NCBI GenBank assembly: GCA_964036275.1
Contig: OZ038435.1
Location: forward strand, 19,446,793-19,510,792
Reading direction: 5' to 3'
Source of the DNA: Litoditis marina
Taxonomy: Eukaryota; Nematoda; Chromadorea; Rhabditida; Rhabditidae
Length of the DNA: 64,000 nucleotides
The notes beneath the pieces were generated by a model. That model ran no database searches, was not told where the DNA came from, and saw only the letters and a program-made list of their open reading frames with translations. Each line of letters opens with the position of its first letter. Position 1 is the first letter of the stretch. Positions 41,611 to 52,753 of the stretch are shown here, piece by piece. A program made the position numbers and the translations under genes.

Positions 41611-44600
41611 CTAATGAGCAGCAAGTTTTGGTTTCGACAGTTTACTATCTATGGCATCCATGGTTAGACCCGCAAACACTATGGCGGTTCCATAGGACTG
41701 ACGAGAGCTAAGCGGGTGGTTCATGAAAACTACTGAGATGATGATGGTGAACAGTTTGCGGGTGGTTGTAATGATAGAACACGTCAGGGGCGAAAACTCG
41801 TGGATTGTCTTGAAGATGAAGTACTGAAATGGAGATGATAAGTTGAAGATAAAAGAAGTTTACCCGTTTACACACCAGCGAAGTGTGTTTACTATTCGGA
41901 GAGGAACCAGGTTTTCGATACAAATACGTCAAGTATCATGCATAATGCTTTGAAAATCGCAGAAAGACAGCCCGTTTTTTTATGGTTCTGGCTATTCGGA
42001 CGTGTTCTAGAATATGAGTATAGAGTTGACACGAAACATCACTCCCTAGTCCTCACAAGCATTAAACTACACTATGTACATGTCAAAATCACCTTCTCCT
42101 CCCTTGACCCCTATTTATAGATTCTAGAACGTCAAGAACGTCTCCCTATTCAATGCACTCACTGTGTACTCTACTCTCATATACAATAGCTTCTATTCCA
42201 AGTCAAACTATGTCTACGTCACATTAACTTGGAGAAAACATCTGAACCACTGGAAAAAGCCTATTTCGTAAACTACGTTTCAACGGCCTGACCAGTTAGC
42301 CATGGTTGTAGTAGTACGTGGTGGAAGTTGTACTTATATTTAAACTATGAACGTGATAATATACCTGTCCTCCACAACTGGATGCAGCCAGAAGTACCAG
42401 ATCCAAAACGACCTTTGGATGACGTTGAACGAAGGCGACAAACTCGAAAAGTTCGCCAGTGGCAAGCAGACTGAAATATAACAATTATAGTCAACGGTGA
42501 AGGGCATGAGTCCCATGAAAGCTTGACGAAGGGGAGATCGCCTGTATGGACGATTTTTGGGATGGTCGCTGTATGGACGGGTGACCTAGAAGAGACAACC
42601 AAGGGGTTATCGTCCATACAACGGTACACCCTTGACGAAGTGATCAGGTAAAACAAGACATGGTTTTATTCGGGAACGAAATCTACTACCGCATACCGCA
42701 TTACATTAAAAGAGCAAATAAATGAGAGTAGTATTTCACTTTCATGGTATTGTAAAATATCAGCCCCTTCCCCCTTTTATTAGGTCAGTCGAACTCATGG
42801 TCAAAACGCGATACAAATGATAACCCGTAACCATGTCACCATCACAATCAAGCGCAAATTGCTAAAGTATTTTCAAGCTGTAAGTGTCTACTTCACTGTC
42901 TTCTAGTACCAGTAACAGAAGCAAACTCTGTTTCAACAGAAAAGTTAATCGCAATTCAATTGTCAGTGTTCAATTCGACTGACTGACAGTAACCAAAATA
43001 AAACTAACCCGATGAGCAGATATATGGTGGAATAAAGATTGATGTAGTACATCATGCTCAACGAACTACGACGATGTCCTTTGTTGATTCTGTCTTGAAT
43101 CGAAGTCGTCGTTCCGTCCAACGTTAGAGAAAACAACTGGAATGGTGACCACATTTAACATACTCATTGACTTCATTCACATTGCCCAAGTTCTTAAATG
43201 ACGTCCCACGTACGGTACTTTCATTAAAATAATCAACAATCAGAAACAACTATCATTTCTTCAAAAAAGAGGTTTTCGACTACTATGACTAAATAGTTGA
43301 CTCATTTCGCAAACGGGTGTATGCAGACACTATGATTTCAGCAATCTCATAAAAGCACCCACAAATATGATAGAATCAGGGCCTGATGAGCACACACCAG
43401 CAAGGTTTTCCAAATAGTCAGAAAAACTCGGAAAACGGACTACTTTTCAGCCGGAAACATGAAAATCGGTCTACCTTTGATGAAAAATTCTAAATTTTCA
43501 CTTGTTCACATCTGAAAACGGCTTACTTTTTGTCGCTTAGTCAGACCTTGCTGGTGTATGCTCATGAGATAGGTACATCAAACTACAAAACTAACCAAAA
43601 GCAGTTCTCCCACTCCGAACTGGGACTCCGCGCCGCCCTTTTTGTCCTTGTAGAGGAACATTGCCACTCCAGCAACGATCATCAAAACGAACAGATATTT
43701 CCGCATGTGATACCGTTTTCCGGCGAAAAGAGCACCGAATACGAGTACCGGAATCGGCTTACAAGATTTGGCAAGTACCTGTAAACTGTAAGTAAGTAAA
43801 GCAAATAATACCGTCAACGAAACATGATTGAGGTCAGTCTGTTCTTCAAAAACAGACCAGTTTACCGCTCAATACTCAATTCTTGATACGAAAAATAACT
43901 AAAGAACCGTATTTTAGTGAGTTTGAGCAGAAAGGAACCTACAAGTCCAATTTTACAGCTATATTGCCAGAATTGCCATGAAAGTTACTAAAAAACAAGA
44001 AGAAACAGATAATTATTTTCAAAAACTGAATTGTATGCCACTTGCTCGGCCCCTAGAATTGGTTTGAACAAACAACAGAGAAATTGAAAGTAGCAACATT
44101 GCTTAGACTAAGACCCATAACGGCCATAACATGACTAAACAAAACTAACCTGTGTCGGATAGGGTAGATACTGTAGTGCCTGATTACTACATATCATAGC
44201 TCCAAGATAACTGGCTGCACAGAGTGCGTACATTCTACTAGGAACCGTGTCCACGCACTTTTTCGGTCGGAATATCCACGCGAATATAGTGTTGGCGGCG
44301 CACATGAAGAAGACAAGGGCCTGCGTATAGGTGAACTTCTCGTTGTTGTCATACTTGCCTTGAACACTGGAAATGAACAGGCTTTTATAGGAAAAGAGGT
44401 TATACTTGATTTGTGAACGAATGTAATACAACAAGGGCATGCTCTGCACTCTGCAGTGCGGAATGCAAGGAAGCGCAACTTTGAATAACAACAAAACTTT
44501 GAAAATATTCACCTACTCCAGCCGCTGGCTTTATAATAAGTGCCTTCTGAGAGGTGCAGGCAAAAAAATGACCCGTGGGGTGATTTTAGGAGTGATTGCA

Positions 44601-45193
44601 AAGAGGGTGATTTTCAAGATGTTCGGTGCGACGGTGCGATGCAACCAAAAAGTGGTGAATTCTATATCTAACCGGGTTTTTAGGTAACCTAACCCTTTTT
44701 TGGTAACCTTTTTTTCAGGTTACCTCAGTAGGTAACCGGATGGTAACCTAAAATAAAAAACCGGTTACCTATTTTTCTAACGCAAAATGTGGTTTTTACC
44801 GTTACTTTGAACGGTAGCCGGATTTCAGTTTTAGGTTACTTTCAGGTTACCTACCAAGTAACCTGAAAAACAGGTTACCAAAAAAGGGTTAGGTTACCTA
44901 AAAACCCGGTTAGTTGTAGAATTGGCCCCAAAAAGTCCAGTCAGGATTGATGGAGTATTCACTGATATAGGCATATAGGTTGAATGAATAGCGAAAAATA
45001 GAACTATTTAGAGTTTGAAAGATGATAAAACTGACACTCGTTCCTGTTGCACGCCAAAATAGAAGTAGCAGACGAGGATTCCCCCGGCACAAATGGCGAA
45101 GTGAAGGGCTTCGGCCAGATGACTTCGACTGTTCAGATGGTGGTTCACGTCCGCCTTCGACTTCCCCGTCACGTCCTCATGGGTGGCACCCAT
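41611..45193 (-). CDS. hut-1: SLC35B1/HUT-1-type nucleotide-sugar transporter
   Basis: Multi-pass ER membrane transporter of the SLC35B1 (UDP-galactose transporter-related) family, which supports ER homeostasis; ATP/ADP exchange has been shown for the human protein. Exons (minus): 45193-45036, 44366-44150, 43778-43596, 43136-43009, 42470-42365 and 41823-41611, all in phase, 334 residues, the usual length. Family signatures: CYFYFGVQQERV near the N-terminus, SYLGAMICSNQALQYLPYPTQ, VLAKSCKPIPVL, LTLDGTTTSIQDRI and PLTCSIITTTRKLFTI. The C-terminus SKPKLAAH lacks the canonical KKXX-type ER-retrieval signal of many homologues. The ATG directly abuts an acceptor (TTATTTCCAG|ATG), so the 5' UTR is probably a spliced leader or an upstream exon. 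Confidence 0.93.
43391..43560. mobile_element. hAT-type MITE family A, copy 5
   Basis: Ends CACACACCAGCAAGG/CCTTGCTGGTGTATG; flanks CTGATGAG and CTCATGAG (one mismatch). In a hut-1 intron. Confidence 0.88.
44654..44928. mobile_element. GGTTACC-rich inverted-repeat element (family D), copy 2
   Basis: Ends GGTGAATTCTATATCTAACC and GGTTAGTTGTAGAATTGGCCC, exact 8-bp target duplication CAAAAAGT. The interior consists almost entirely of GGTAACC-type motifs. In a hut-1 intron. Confidence 0.85.
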
Positions 45194-45900
45194 CTGGAAA
45201 TAACATCAATCCTACTCATTTTCATTTGTATAAAAAAACACATCAAGTCGAGAAATATGCGCATGAGAAACACCGAAAAGTGAGTGGGTGTGACTATAAA
45301 TGAGAAAACGCTGTAGTTGTCCAGGATTATGATTTCTCAAAAGCAAAGGCCAGTCAGTAAGGTCTGCCTAAGCGACGGAAAGTAGTGCGTTTTAGATGTG
45401 AACACGTCAAAAATAATGATTTTTCCTACTAAAGTGGACCTATTTTCTTATTTTCGGTGAAAAAGTAGACCGTTTTTCAAATTTTTCTGACTATTCGGAC
45501 AACTTTACTGGTGTATGCTCAAAAGTATTCGCATCCAACGTGACATGCATCAATCGAAATCTATCATAAGGGAACATCAGTGAGGGAAGGTAGTTGAGCA
45601 CAATCAGAAACAGTATTGATCAGGTATCAGCTTACTGGCCCCTGATTAGAGCTGTAAGTTCACGTACGAACTTTACGCACAAAATATCACTTAGCACGTT
45701 AAACGAAACACGGAAAAGAAAAGGTCATGGATGATACAGTAAAGTAAGTATTATTGGATAAATCAAGTTTAGTAAACAAAAGTTATTGAGAAATATTAAA
45801 TATCTATAAGTTATTAATATGATTAAGTGCAATATGTAAAATTGGGATAGGGATAGTATGTACTTTCTTAAAGTTAAAAAAAAACATTAGGTCATGTTAT
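45194..45900. other. hut-1 upstream flank
   Basis: Contains one family A MITE, then AT-rich sequence grading into the retroelement 3' region. No coding exon visible. Confidence 0.5.
45344..45517. mobile_element. hAT-type MITE family A, copy 6
   Basis: Ends CAAAGGCCAGTCAGTAAGG/CTTTACTGGTGTATG, exact 8-bp target duplication CTCAAAAG. It lies about 150 bp upstream of the hut-1 start. Confidence 0.88.
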
Positions 45901-45912
45901 TGATTAAGTAAT

Positions 45913-46012
45913 CTAAACACCGTTTCGGCCTCTATGCTCTATACGGTGTGTGAGGTCAGGGGCCGAGGCCTCATCAGTAGATAAGTCCCCTGACCATATA
46001 ACATGTGTTTAG
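45913..46012 (-). ncRNA. Hammerhead-ribozyme-like motif
   Basis: Minus strand has CTGATGA (45977-45971), then GGCCTC, a ~32-nt loop, GAGGCC, then GAAA (45926-45923). The two 6-mers pair perfectly as stem II. Outside them, CTAAACAC (46012-46005) pairs with GTGTTTAG (45920-45913), extended by two or three pairs with one bulged A, as stem III. Stem I is weak (GGTC/GACT with AGGG loop) and leaves extra bases next to CTGATGA, so activity is uncertain. It lies about 250 bp downstream of, and on the same strand as, the Penelope-like RT; such retroelements are known to carry hammerheads. Confidence 0.55.
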
Positions 46013-46261
46013 TTAAACTAATATTACAAAATTAAAATATAAATATGTTACTATGGGTTAAGTTAACTTAAACAGAACTAACTATACATACAAAAACTAG
46101 TATACCTGATCCCTATTGCTCTGACGTACAGAATAATTTGTAGAACCCTGATGTAGTGAGAGGGTAACATGATTATTTCATGTATTGGTGTCCTTATATA
46201 GCAAAAATTTGATCTAACGCACAGGTCAGATGATCTATATATACCGTAGTAGCCGACTCAA

Positions 46262-47855
46262 TCATTTCCTATCTAATAGTGAATTTGAAAGATCATCTTT
46301 CAGTATAGTTTTTAAAGTTAGTTTTAACTTATTAACATAATTTCTGTCATATTTATAACGAACTAGTGGATTATTTTGAATTACTCTCATGACTCTATTT
46401 ATTATGATAAGCATAGGGTACTCATTATGTTCAAAATCTTTGATTAATTTGAATATTCTGTTATTGAAATCTTGGAAATTGCTGCAACATCTACTAAATC
46501 TTATTATTTCACCAGTAATAGTGTTCAAGCCTATACTAGTTGGTATATTAGAAGTGAAATGAGGATATCTTCTTATTCTAAAGGTGTATTCATCCGTTTT
46601 ATTGAATAGTTTAGTAACTACAGAATCATTCCCTATAGAGATGTCTAAATCCAGAAAACTGCTTTGTATATGAGTTATATTCGTTTGTTCTATATTTAGA
46701 GAAATATCATAAATATCTTTGAAAACTTTAGTTATATCATAATTAGTCATAGGTTTATATAGTTGTAGAAGATCATCCATATATCTATAACTAATAATGT
46801 TGTGTTTATTAAATAACTTCTGATTTTTGATAATGTATGAATATTCCATTGAAGAGAGCGTGAGATCAGCTATAAGAGGAGAAGCATTGTTACCTTGTGG
46901 AATTCCTGCTTTCTGTCTATATATAATATTACCATATTTAGCATAACTATTGTTCAGAATAAAAGAAAGTATGTTATTAATTGTAGATTTAGAATAACTT
47001 CTACCTTGTGGATTATTAGTGTATTCATGACTATAATAACTTTTATTATTGATTATTGTGATATACCCATTATCTTGACCTGCATTCTTAAAGCATATAT
47101 CTAGTAAGTTTGAGATTTCCTTTTTTACAATATCATGTGGTAAACTTGTGAAGAGACTTGTGAAATCGGCTGAATATATTATGTGATCATCTAGTTTGAA
47201 GTCTCTAAGATCATTTAAGATTTGTAGACTGTTATCAATCGACCAATATAATTTAATATTATTTCTTTGTTCAATAACATTACAATATGCTTTGAAATGG
47301 TTCTTTATATGTTTTAGAATTCTTTGAAGTTGAATAGATACTTCTCTGATGCTGCTAGTTTTCGCTCCTGTAATGAATCTACATTTGATAGGGTGTTTGT
47401 GTAGCTTAGGTATGGCATATATCAAAGGTATTTTGCTATTATTTTGATTTATAATGCGTAGATTTGTATTTATAGTTGTATGTCTATTGATAATATTTTG
47501 TTCCGTCTCATGTTGAAGCTTCTCGAATGTTTTGTTAATAATTGCCTTTTCATTGAAACCCATTTCCTTATTCAACATTTGTACATATAATTTTTTACAA
47601 GTGAATGCATAATTAGAAGTTGCTTTATCTGTAAGAGTGATAATGAATTGTTGATGTATATTTTTGAGTTGTAATTCCCAATTATCTTGATGTGTATTCC
47701 ATATATCTGTAGAATGATATGCATTATATACTTGCTTTACGTTGGGATTGGTATGTTTTGTGATCGTGTTGTAAATAATATCATATGTCTCCTTAATCAA
47801 ATGGGTTGCTAGTGACCACGCCTCAATTAATGCATGAATTTGATGAAGGAATAAT
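46262..47855 (-). mobile_element. Penelope-like reverse transcriptase, 5'-truncated
   Basis: An uninterrupted frame from about 47855 to the TGA at 46262; no ATG opens it (the listed start at 47800 is a TTG). Conserved RT blocks are visible: IPKLHKHPIKCRFITG, YSADFTSLFTSLPHD (motif A), GIPQGNNASPLIADL (motif B), YRYMDDLL (motif C), SFLDLDIS, and the Penelope-type RYPHFTSNIPTS...RFSRCCSNFQDF block. No GIY-YIG endonuclease follows the RT, so it is endonuclease-lacking or incomplete. Codon use is far more AT-rich than the host genes, pointing to a transposed sequence. Other RT classes with a similar fingers region cannot be fully excluded. Confidence 0.78.
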
Positions 47856-48654
47856 GTGGAGGAAACTTGAATAAGTCATTATGAAAAAGGCTAAATTACC
47901 AAATTGAAACGTAATTTGTCCGTAATATCAATAACTCAAACGTCACAGGAAACTGGTTACTAGAGAATTATCATCAAATTATCCCTAAACTATCGACATC
48001 AGTTCCATGGAACGGTTATCGATACTTTAGTAATAATTTCCTAGCATTTCAGTGAGAGTTCAGTGATATAGCTTAGTAGTAACATTTCAGTGAGAGTTCA
48101 GTGATAATTTACAGTCAATTATCGGGGTCGAACTAAATTATCGGTGATAAATTTTACAACTACTAGTTCACAAAATTATCGATCGATAGTAGCCAATTTC
48201 CTATGGTCAACAAAATTATAAGAATCTAATCTGGGAATCTAAAACTCACAATTCTCATGGAACTGGATTAATAATGTATTTTGGAAAAATAGTTTTAACT
48301 AATGAAATGAGCAGTATCTATGAGTGAAAGCTATAACAAAGGAAAAAGTTCGATAAGAAATATAATATAAAAACTTTTATTTGCATACGAAGTACAATCC
48401 ACGACAGACTAAAAAGAACATGCTATACAATGGTGAGACGGCTAGAGCGCAGAGAACAAGACTCGGCCACGTGGCATTGGAGCGCGATATTCGAAGATTT
48501 ACACAGCAGAAAGAATAAAACTGAAATAAAACTGAACTACAGGTTTGAAATCGATACGGAGTGCACCCAGATAATGTACCACATACATAATGTTAACCTC
48601 CCATTCTACTGTGTGCAGTTAAAAAACAGTTTTTTGGGCGTTCATACAAATCAG

Positions 48655-48888
48655 AGCCGATTCTATATCTAATCTGATGTTTTTGGTAACCCTTTTGGTA
48701 ATACGAATTTGATTTTCGGTTGTCGTTCGAACTAATGGTAAAAATCACATTTTACATTAGAGAAACAGGTAATCGGTTGTTCATTTCAAGTTACTTAACC
48801 GGTTACCTGCGAGGAAACATGAAAAACGGGAAAGGGTTGCCGAAAACCGGTTAGGTTACCAAAAACACGGTTAGCTATGAATTCACCA
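48655..48888. mobile_element. GGTTACC-rich inverted-repeat element (family D), copy 3
   Basis: Ends AGCCGATTCTATATCTAATC and GGTTAGCTATGAATTCACCA; flanks CAAATCAG and CAATTCAG (one mismatch of eight). More diverged than the copy at 44654. Confidence 0.7.
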
Positions 48889-49428
48889 CAATTCAGTGGT
48901 ACTTGCATACTGTATCTCCCAATTGGTGCTGTGTCGACTGAACCTCACAAAAGTCTCATATAATCGCCTTCCCCACATAACTCAGTCACTGGAAAATAGT
49001 ACTATCACCTGATAATTAAACCTGAATATTTTCCAACTTCATCACATTTCATATGAGACAGGATAAGACACGTATTGAAAACTAGAATGACGTCTGTATA
49101 AGACACTTGTCGTCAGGAATGCCAATTATATGTAATATTCTACCATGTTCAGTTTTCGTAGTCTGATCCTGGCGCATCACAAAAGTGAAACTCAACTATG
49201 AATTCAGTGATCCTTGTATTATGAACTTCAGTCTCAACCAGTGTTTCATGAGCAACAAGAAGTACTTTCCTGCTAAAGTGATATGATTCACTACCCATTC
49301 CATACATCAATATAGGAAATCAATACGCATACTTACCAGGACAGTATTCCTAATGTGACTCGGTGTGTTTCTTCCGTTTTTTAGTAATTGAAACAATCGA
49401 ATGAATGGGGTCGGAATATCAAGGCTTA

Positions 49429-50242
49429 GGCAGGGTTCATACTTTCTGTCGCCGAATTAGGCGACAGCAGCAGTCGCCGCGTAGCATTTTCGAAATGCTG
49501 CTGTCGCTCAATTCGGCAGCAGCAATGTCGCTTGATCTAGCTACCGAAAAGTATGAACGACTTTTTTCTGGGTTCGCTACTAAGTGTCATATTTAGGTTA
49601 AAAACAATGCTCTTTTTGGAAAATGTAAGTTTTACTTGATAATTTTGATCCAGATTAAATTACATGGTTGATTGATGAAATTTTTCTTATCATGATGCAA
49701 TGGGCGATGTTTCTATACGATTCAATGTTATACTCTCGAATAATGATTATTTTTGTTTTGAAACTCACTATAATTGCGAGAGTGTGACTTTCGAAGTTTC
49801 AATAAACCTACAATATAGAGTGTAGGAAAAACTTGTTTTGATAGCTTAAGAAAGTCAAAAATCAGATCATTTCCCACCCCCATTAGCAGCGAATAATTTT
49901 GAATTAATTAGTATATGTTTTCATAACTGAATTAGTAACCACCAAAATAATCTTTTAAAATTGAAAAATTGAAGTAATGGAGAAAAAATTGAACAAAAAC
50001 CAATTAGCGACGCTTCATGTATTTTACTAGCTAGTAAACTACACTTGTCGCTGAATTCGGCAGCAATTGTCGCTCAATTAAGCGACAGCGACGTGATTTG
50101 GCAACAAAAAAGTATGAACACCCGATTGGCGACGCGGCGTCGCTGTAGCGGAATTCGGCAACAAGCGACGCGATCGATAATCATGATTTGTGTGTTGTCG
50201 CGCGTGCTGCCGAATTCAGCGACAGGAAGTATGAACCCTGCC
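49429..50242. mobile_element. Harbinger-like non-autonomous element with TTA duplication
   Basis: Ends GGCAGGGTTCATACTTTCTG and CAGGAAGTATGAACCCTGCC are inverted over about 35 bp and flanked on both sides by TTA, the target size of PIF/Harbinger elements. Sub-terminal GTCGCTGAATTCGGC motifs recur inverted near both ends. No transposase frame seen. Confidence 0.75.
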
Positions 50243-50569
50243 TTATGCGCACTATCGACGGAGTTCCGGAACAAAGCCGTGTTGTGAAAGAGCTACATAT
50301 CAAAATGACTTCGAAGAAAATGAGAGGATGAAGCTGTCTTATTTTGAAGATGGAGGCAACACATGGAAGAGTGGTGAGCCATTAAAGGTATGTTGTCGTA
50401 CCAATGTACTATTCAGATCGAGAAAAACTTTCACGTAACCAAAGTGCTTCATCCGAATCGAGCTAAAATAAGCATCAAACATTATTGAATACAAAAACTG
50501 ATCTGCGCAACGTAGGATATAAAGGTATACAGGAACAAATATCGACGTGATTATGACTGAAAGTATAGT

Positions 50570-50830
50570 TCGTTTCACCCATCGATAGCAGTCAGCCATG
50601 CTGGCCGAGCGTACCCTTACACTCAGAACGATTGGCGCCAATTTTCCGCGATTGGCCAGCTACAAAAGCGAGAGAGTGTGGAGGTCAATGAGGCTGCGGA
50701 CATCTGAATCTCTCTGACCTGCACACTCTCTCGTCGGGGCCGCAACAAACGTGGCTGGCCAATTGGCTGGGAATTGTCTGAGCATTGCAGACGACTGATC
50801 TGGCAGCTTGCCAGTTCTTTCATTGCAATT
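50570..50830. repeat. Inverted-repeat family I, copy 1
   Basis: Contains CACTCTCTCG/CGAGAGAGTG and GGCCAGCTACAAAAGCGAG with inverted GTGGCTGGCCAATTGGCTG. Related copies lie at about 51150-51345, 52690-52760 and 59400-59530. Confidence 0.55.
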
Positions 50831-51149
50831 AAAATATCGAAAAGTGGTTATTTTAAGATTTTCGCCAATTTTTTGTTTTCAAAAGGTTACCACCGAATCG
50901 GGGAGTAACTTAAAGAACTTTTTGTGTGATAAAATAAGCATTGAAAAACGGCCTGAAAAGGTGATTGGATATCACTGTTTTTAGTTTCCCCCATCATGTT
51001 CCGATGACTGTCTGCTTGTGGGCGCCGCGCCACCTATCGCCGCTGAGTTCAATACCCAGTTGGTGCACAATTTTTATTAGGCTGATCGCTGTTGGGAACT
51101 TTCCAACACCATTGACTCCGCCCACTCAGACAAATCACCAGCCAATTGG

Positions 51150-51345
51150 TCAGCCACCTTTTTATTGGCTGAACGAGAGAGTGTGCAGGTCAGAGAGACG
51201 CAGACTGTCTTAGCCTGTCTGCGCGTCCGTGACCTGCATGCTCTCTCGTTTTTGTAGCTGGCCAATATCAGAAAAATGGCGCTAATCGTTCTGAGCACTT
51301 AAATCTACTGTAATTGGCTGCTATCGATGGTTGAAACGAACCATA
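51150..51345. repeat. Inverted-repeat family I, copy 2
   Basis: GAGAGAGTGTGCAGGTCAGA is inverted as GACCTGCATGCTCTCTCG, followed by the shared ATCGATGGTTGAAACGAACC, which copy 1 carries in inverted form. Confidence 0.55.
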
Positions 51346-52059
51346 TATAAAAAAAGGATAAAGTGTTATATGATAATCAATATATTTGCGTGTATGTCAT
51401 TTTACATGTTCTCACGCTTTTGACGATAAGTTTGTTCAGGACCTGTGGTAAAGTTCCGTTTCGCGCCAGCTAGGAATGTTTGAAGATAGGGGAATGTTTT
51501 CATATAACATTTTCTGTCATTATATCAGAGATATTTGATGATAGTTGTTTCATGATTTAATATTGACTATTTGTGTGATCTCATATCAGTGAATAGTAAT
51601 CTGTAATCTAATCAGTACGCTCAGATGGTATTGTTCCATTTATTTGTCTCTCCCTCCGACTGCGGACTGTCTCGTTGACTCGTCGGCCTTCTTGCGCTCG
51701 CTAGATTTGTTAGTGAATTGTTAGTGACTTACTAGATTTGTTAGTGAACTGGTGTGCAAATTCTGGCATGCAAATACCGCACATCGCTAGGTAGTATCTT
51801 TCCTAATCGCGAAAAAGTGGCGCAAACGTATCTCAGCGCAAAAACATGGTTAACAATTTTCACTTCGAAGTTAGAATGGTTCCTCGTACTACATTTCATT
51901 ATTGAGTATACATATAAACTATGCAAATGAATAATGAGTGATTTTGGTAACATTGAAGCCCTCCCTCTTATCGAGAACAGTTGTTTCACTGGAAACCAGA
52001 GAATAATTCACGAAATACAGGATTGCCAAGAGCTAGTTAAACCACGTTTATAGAAGAAA

Positions 52060-52120
<61 letters not shown>
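52060..52120. repeat. (GA)n microsatellite
   Basis: About 60 bp of GA with minor interruptions. Confidence 0.95.
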
Positions 52121-52123
<3 letters not shown>

Positions 52124-52550
52124 AGAAAGCGAGAAAAAGAGAGCGGAAGCTAGAGAAAAGAATTGTATTTATCAAAAAAGTAACTTACACACAGGAAATT
52201 ATTTGTTTTCCCGTTCAATAATAGAACTCTATCCGCATCTGCACTTAGCGCTCGGACGGCAGCCAATACACAACTTCATGATTTTGTAAAAGATGTACAT
52301 TGTTCCCTTCTTTTCTGCTGCGTGCGCCATAAAACAAAACAGCGAGGGAAAACCTTTAATGTGGGATGCATAAAGTGTGTAGAACATAAATTTGGACTAT
52401 CAAACGACCAATCACAAGCTGTCTACCAATATGTTTTTCTCCGCGACGAAACGGTAGAAGTAGTGGTACTGGTCGACTGAAAAACATAGGTTTTGTTAAA
52501 AATTACCGTTCATCGATCAATATGTACAATTTAAATTGCGAAGGTACTTA

Positions 52551-52551
<1 letters not shown>

Positions 52552-52613
<62 letters not shown>
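52552..52613. repeat. (TA)n microsatellite
   Basis: About 60 bp of uninterrupted TA. Confidence 0.95.
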
Positions 52614-52617
<4 letters not shown>

Positions 52618-52753
52618 AACAGCCCTTCTTGATGAATTCACAGATTACAGTACCGTCCGCATGTTACCGGCGCGAACCCCTTGCGCAACCATCACTCTGC
52701 GTATCGCTGATCTGCACGCTCTCTCATCAACTGTGTGCTTATCAACAATTTAG

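Larger units (their letters stand above)
47860..52753. other. Repeat-rich region without a recognised gene
   Basis: AT-rich sequence with short direct repeats (CAGTGAGAGTTCAGTGATA twice near 48050-48108), family D and Harbinger-like elements, inverted-repeat fragments of family I and two long microsatellites. Open frames here are inside repeats or look random. Confidence 0.6.

Noticed and set aside
47838..47870. TTGATGAAGG...GAGGAAAC as a second hammerhead upstream of the RT
   Set aside because: First base of the CUGAUGA box is wrong and no stem II pairing is present.
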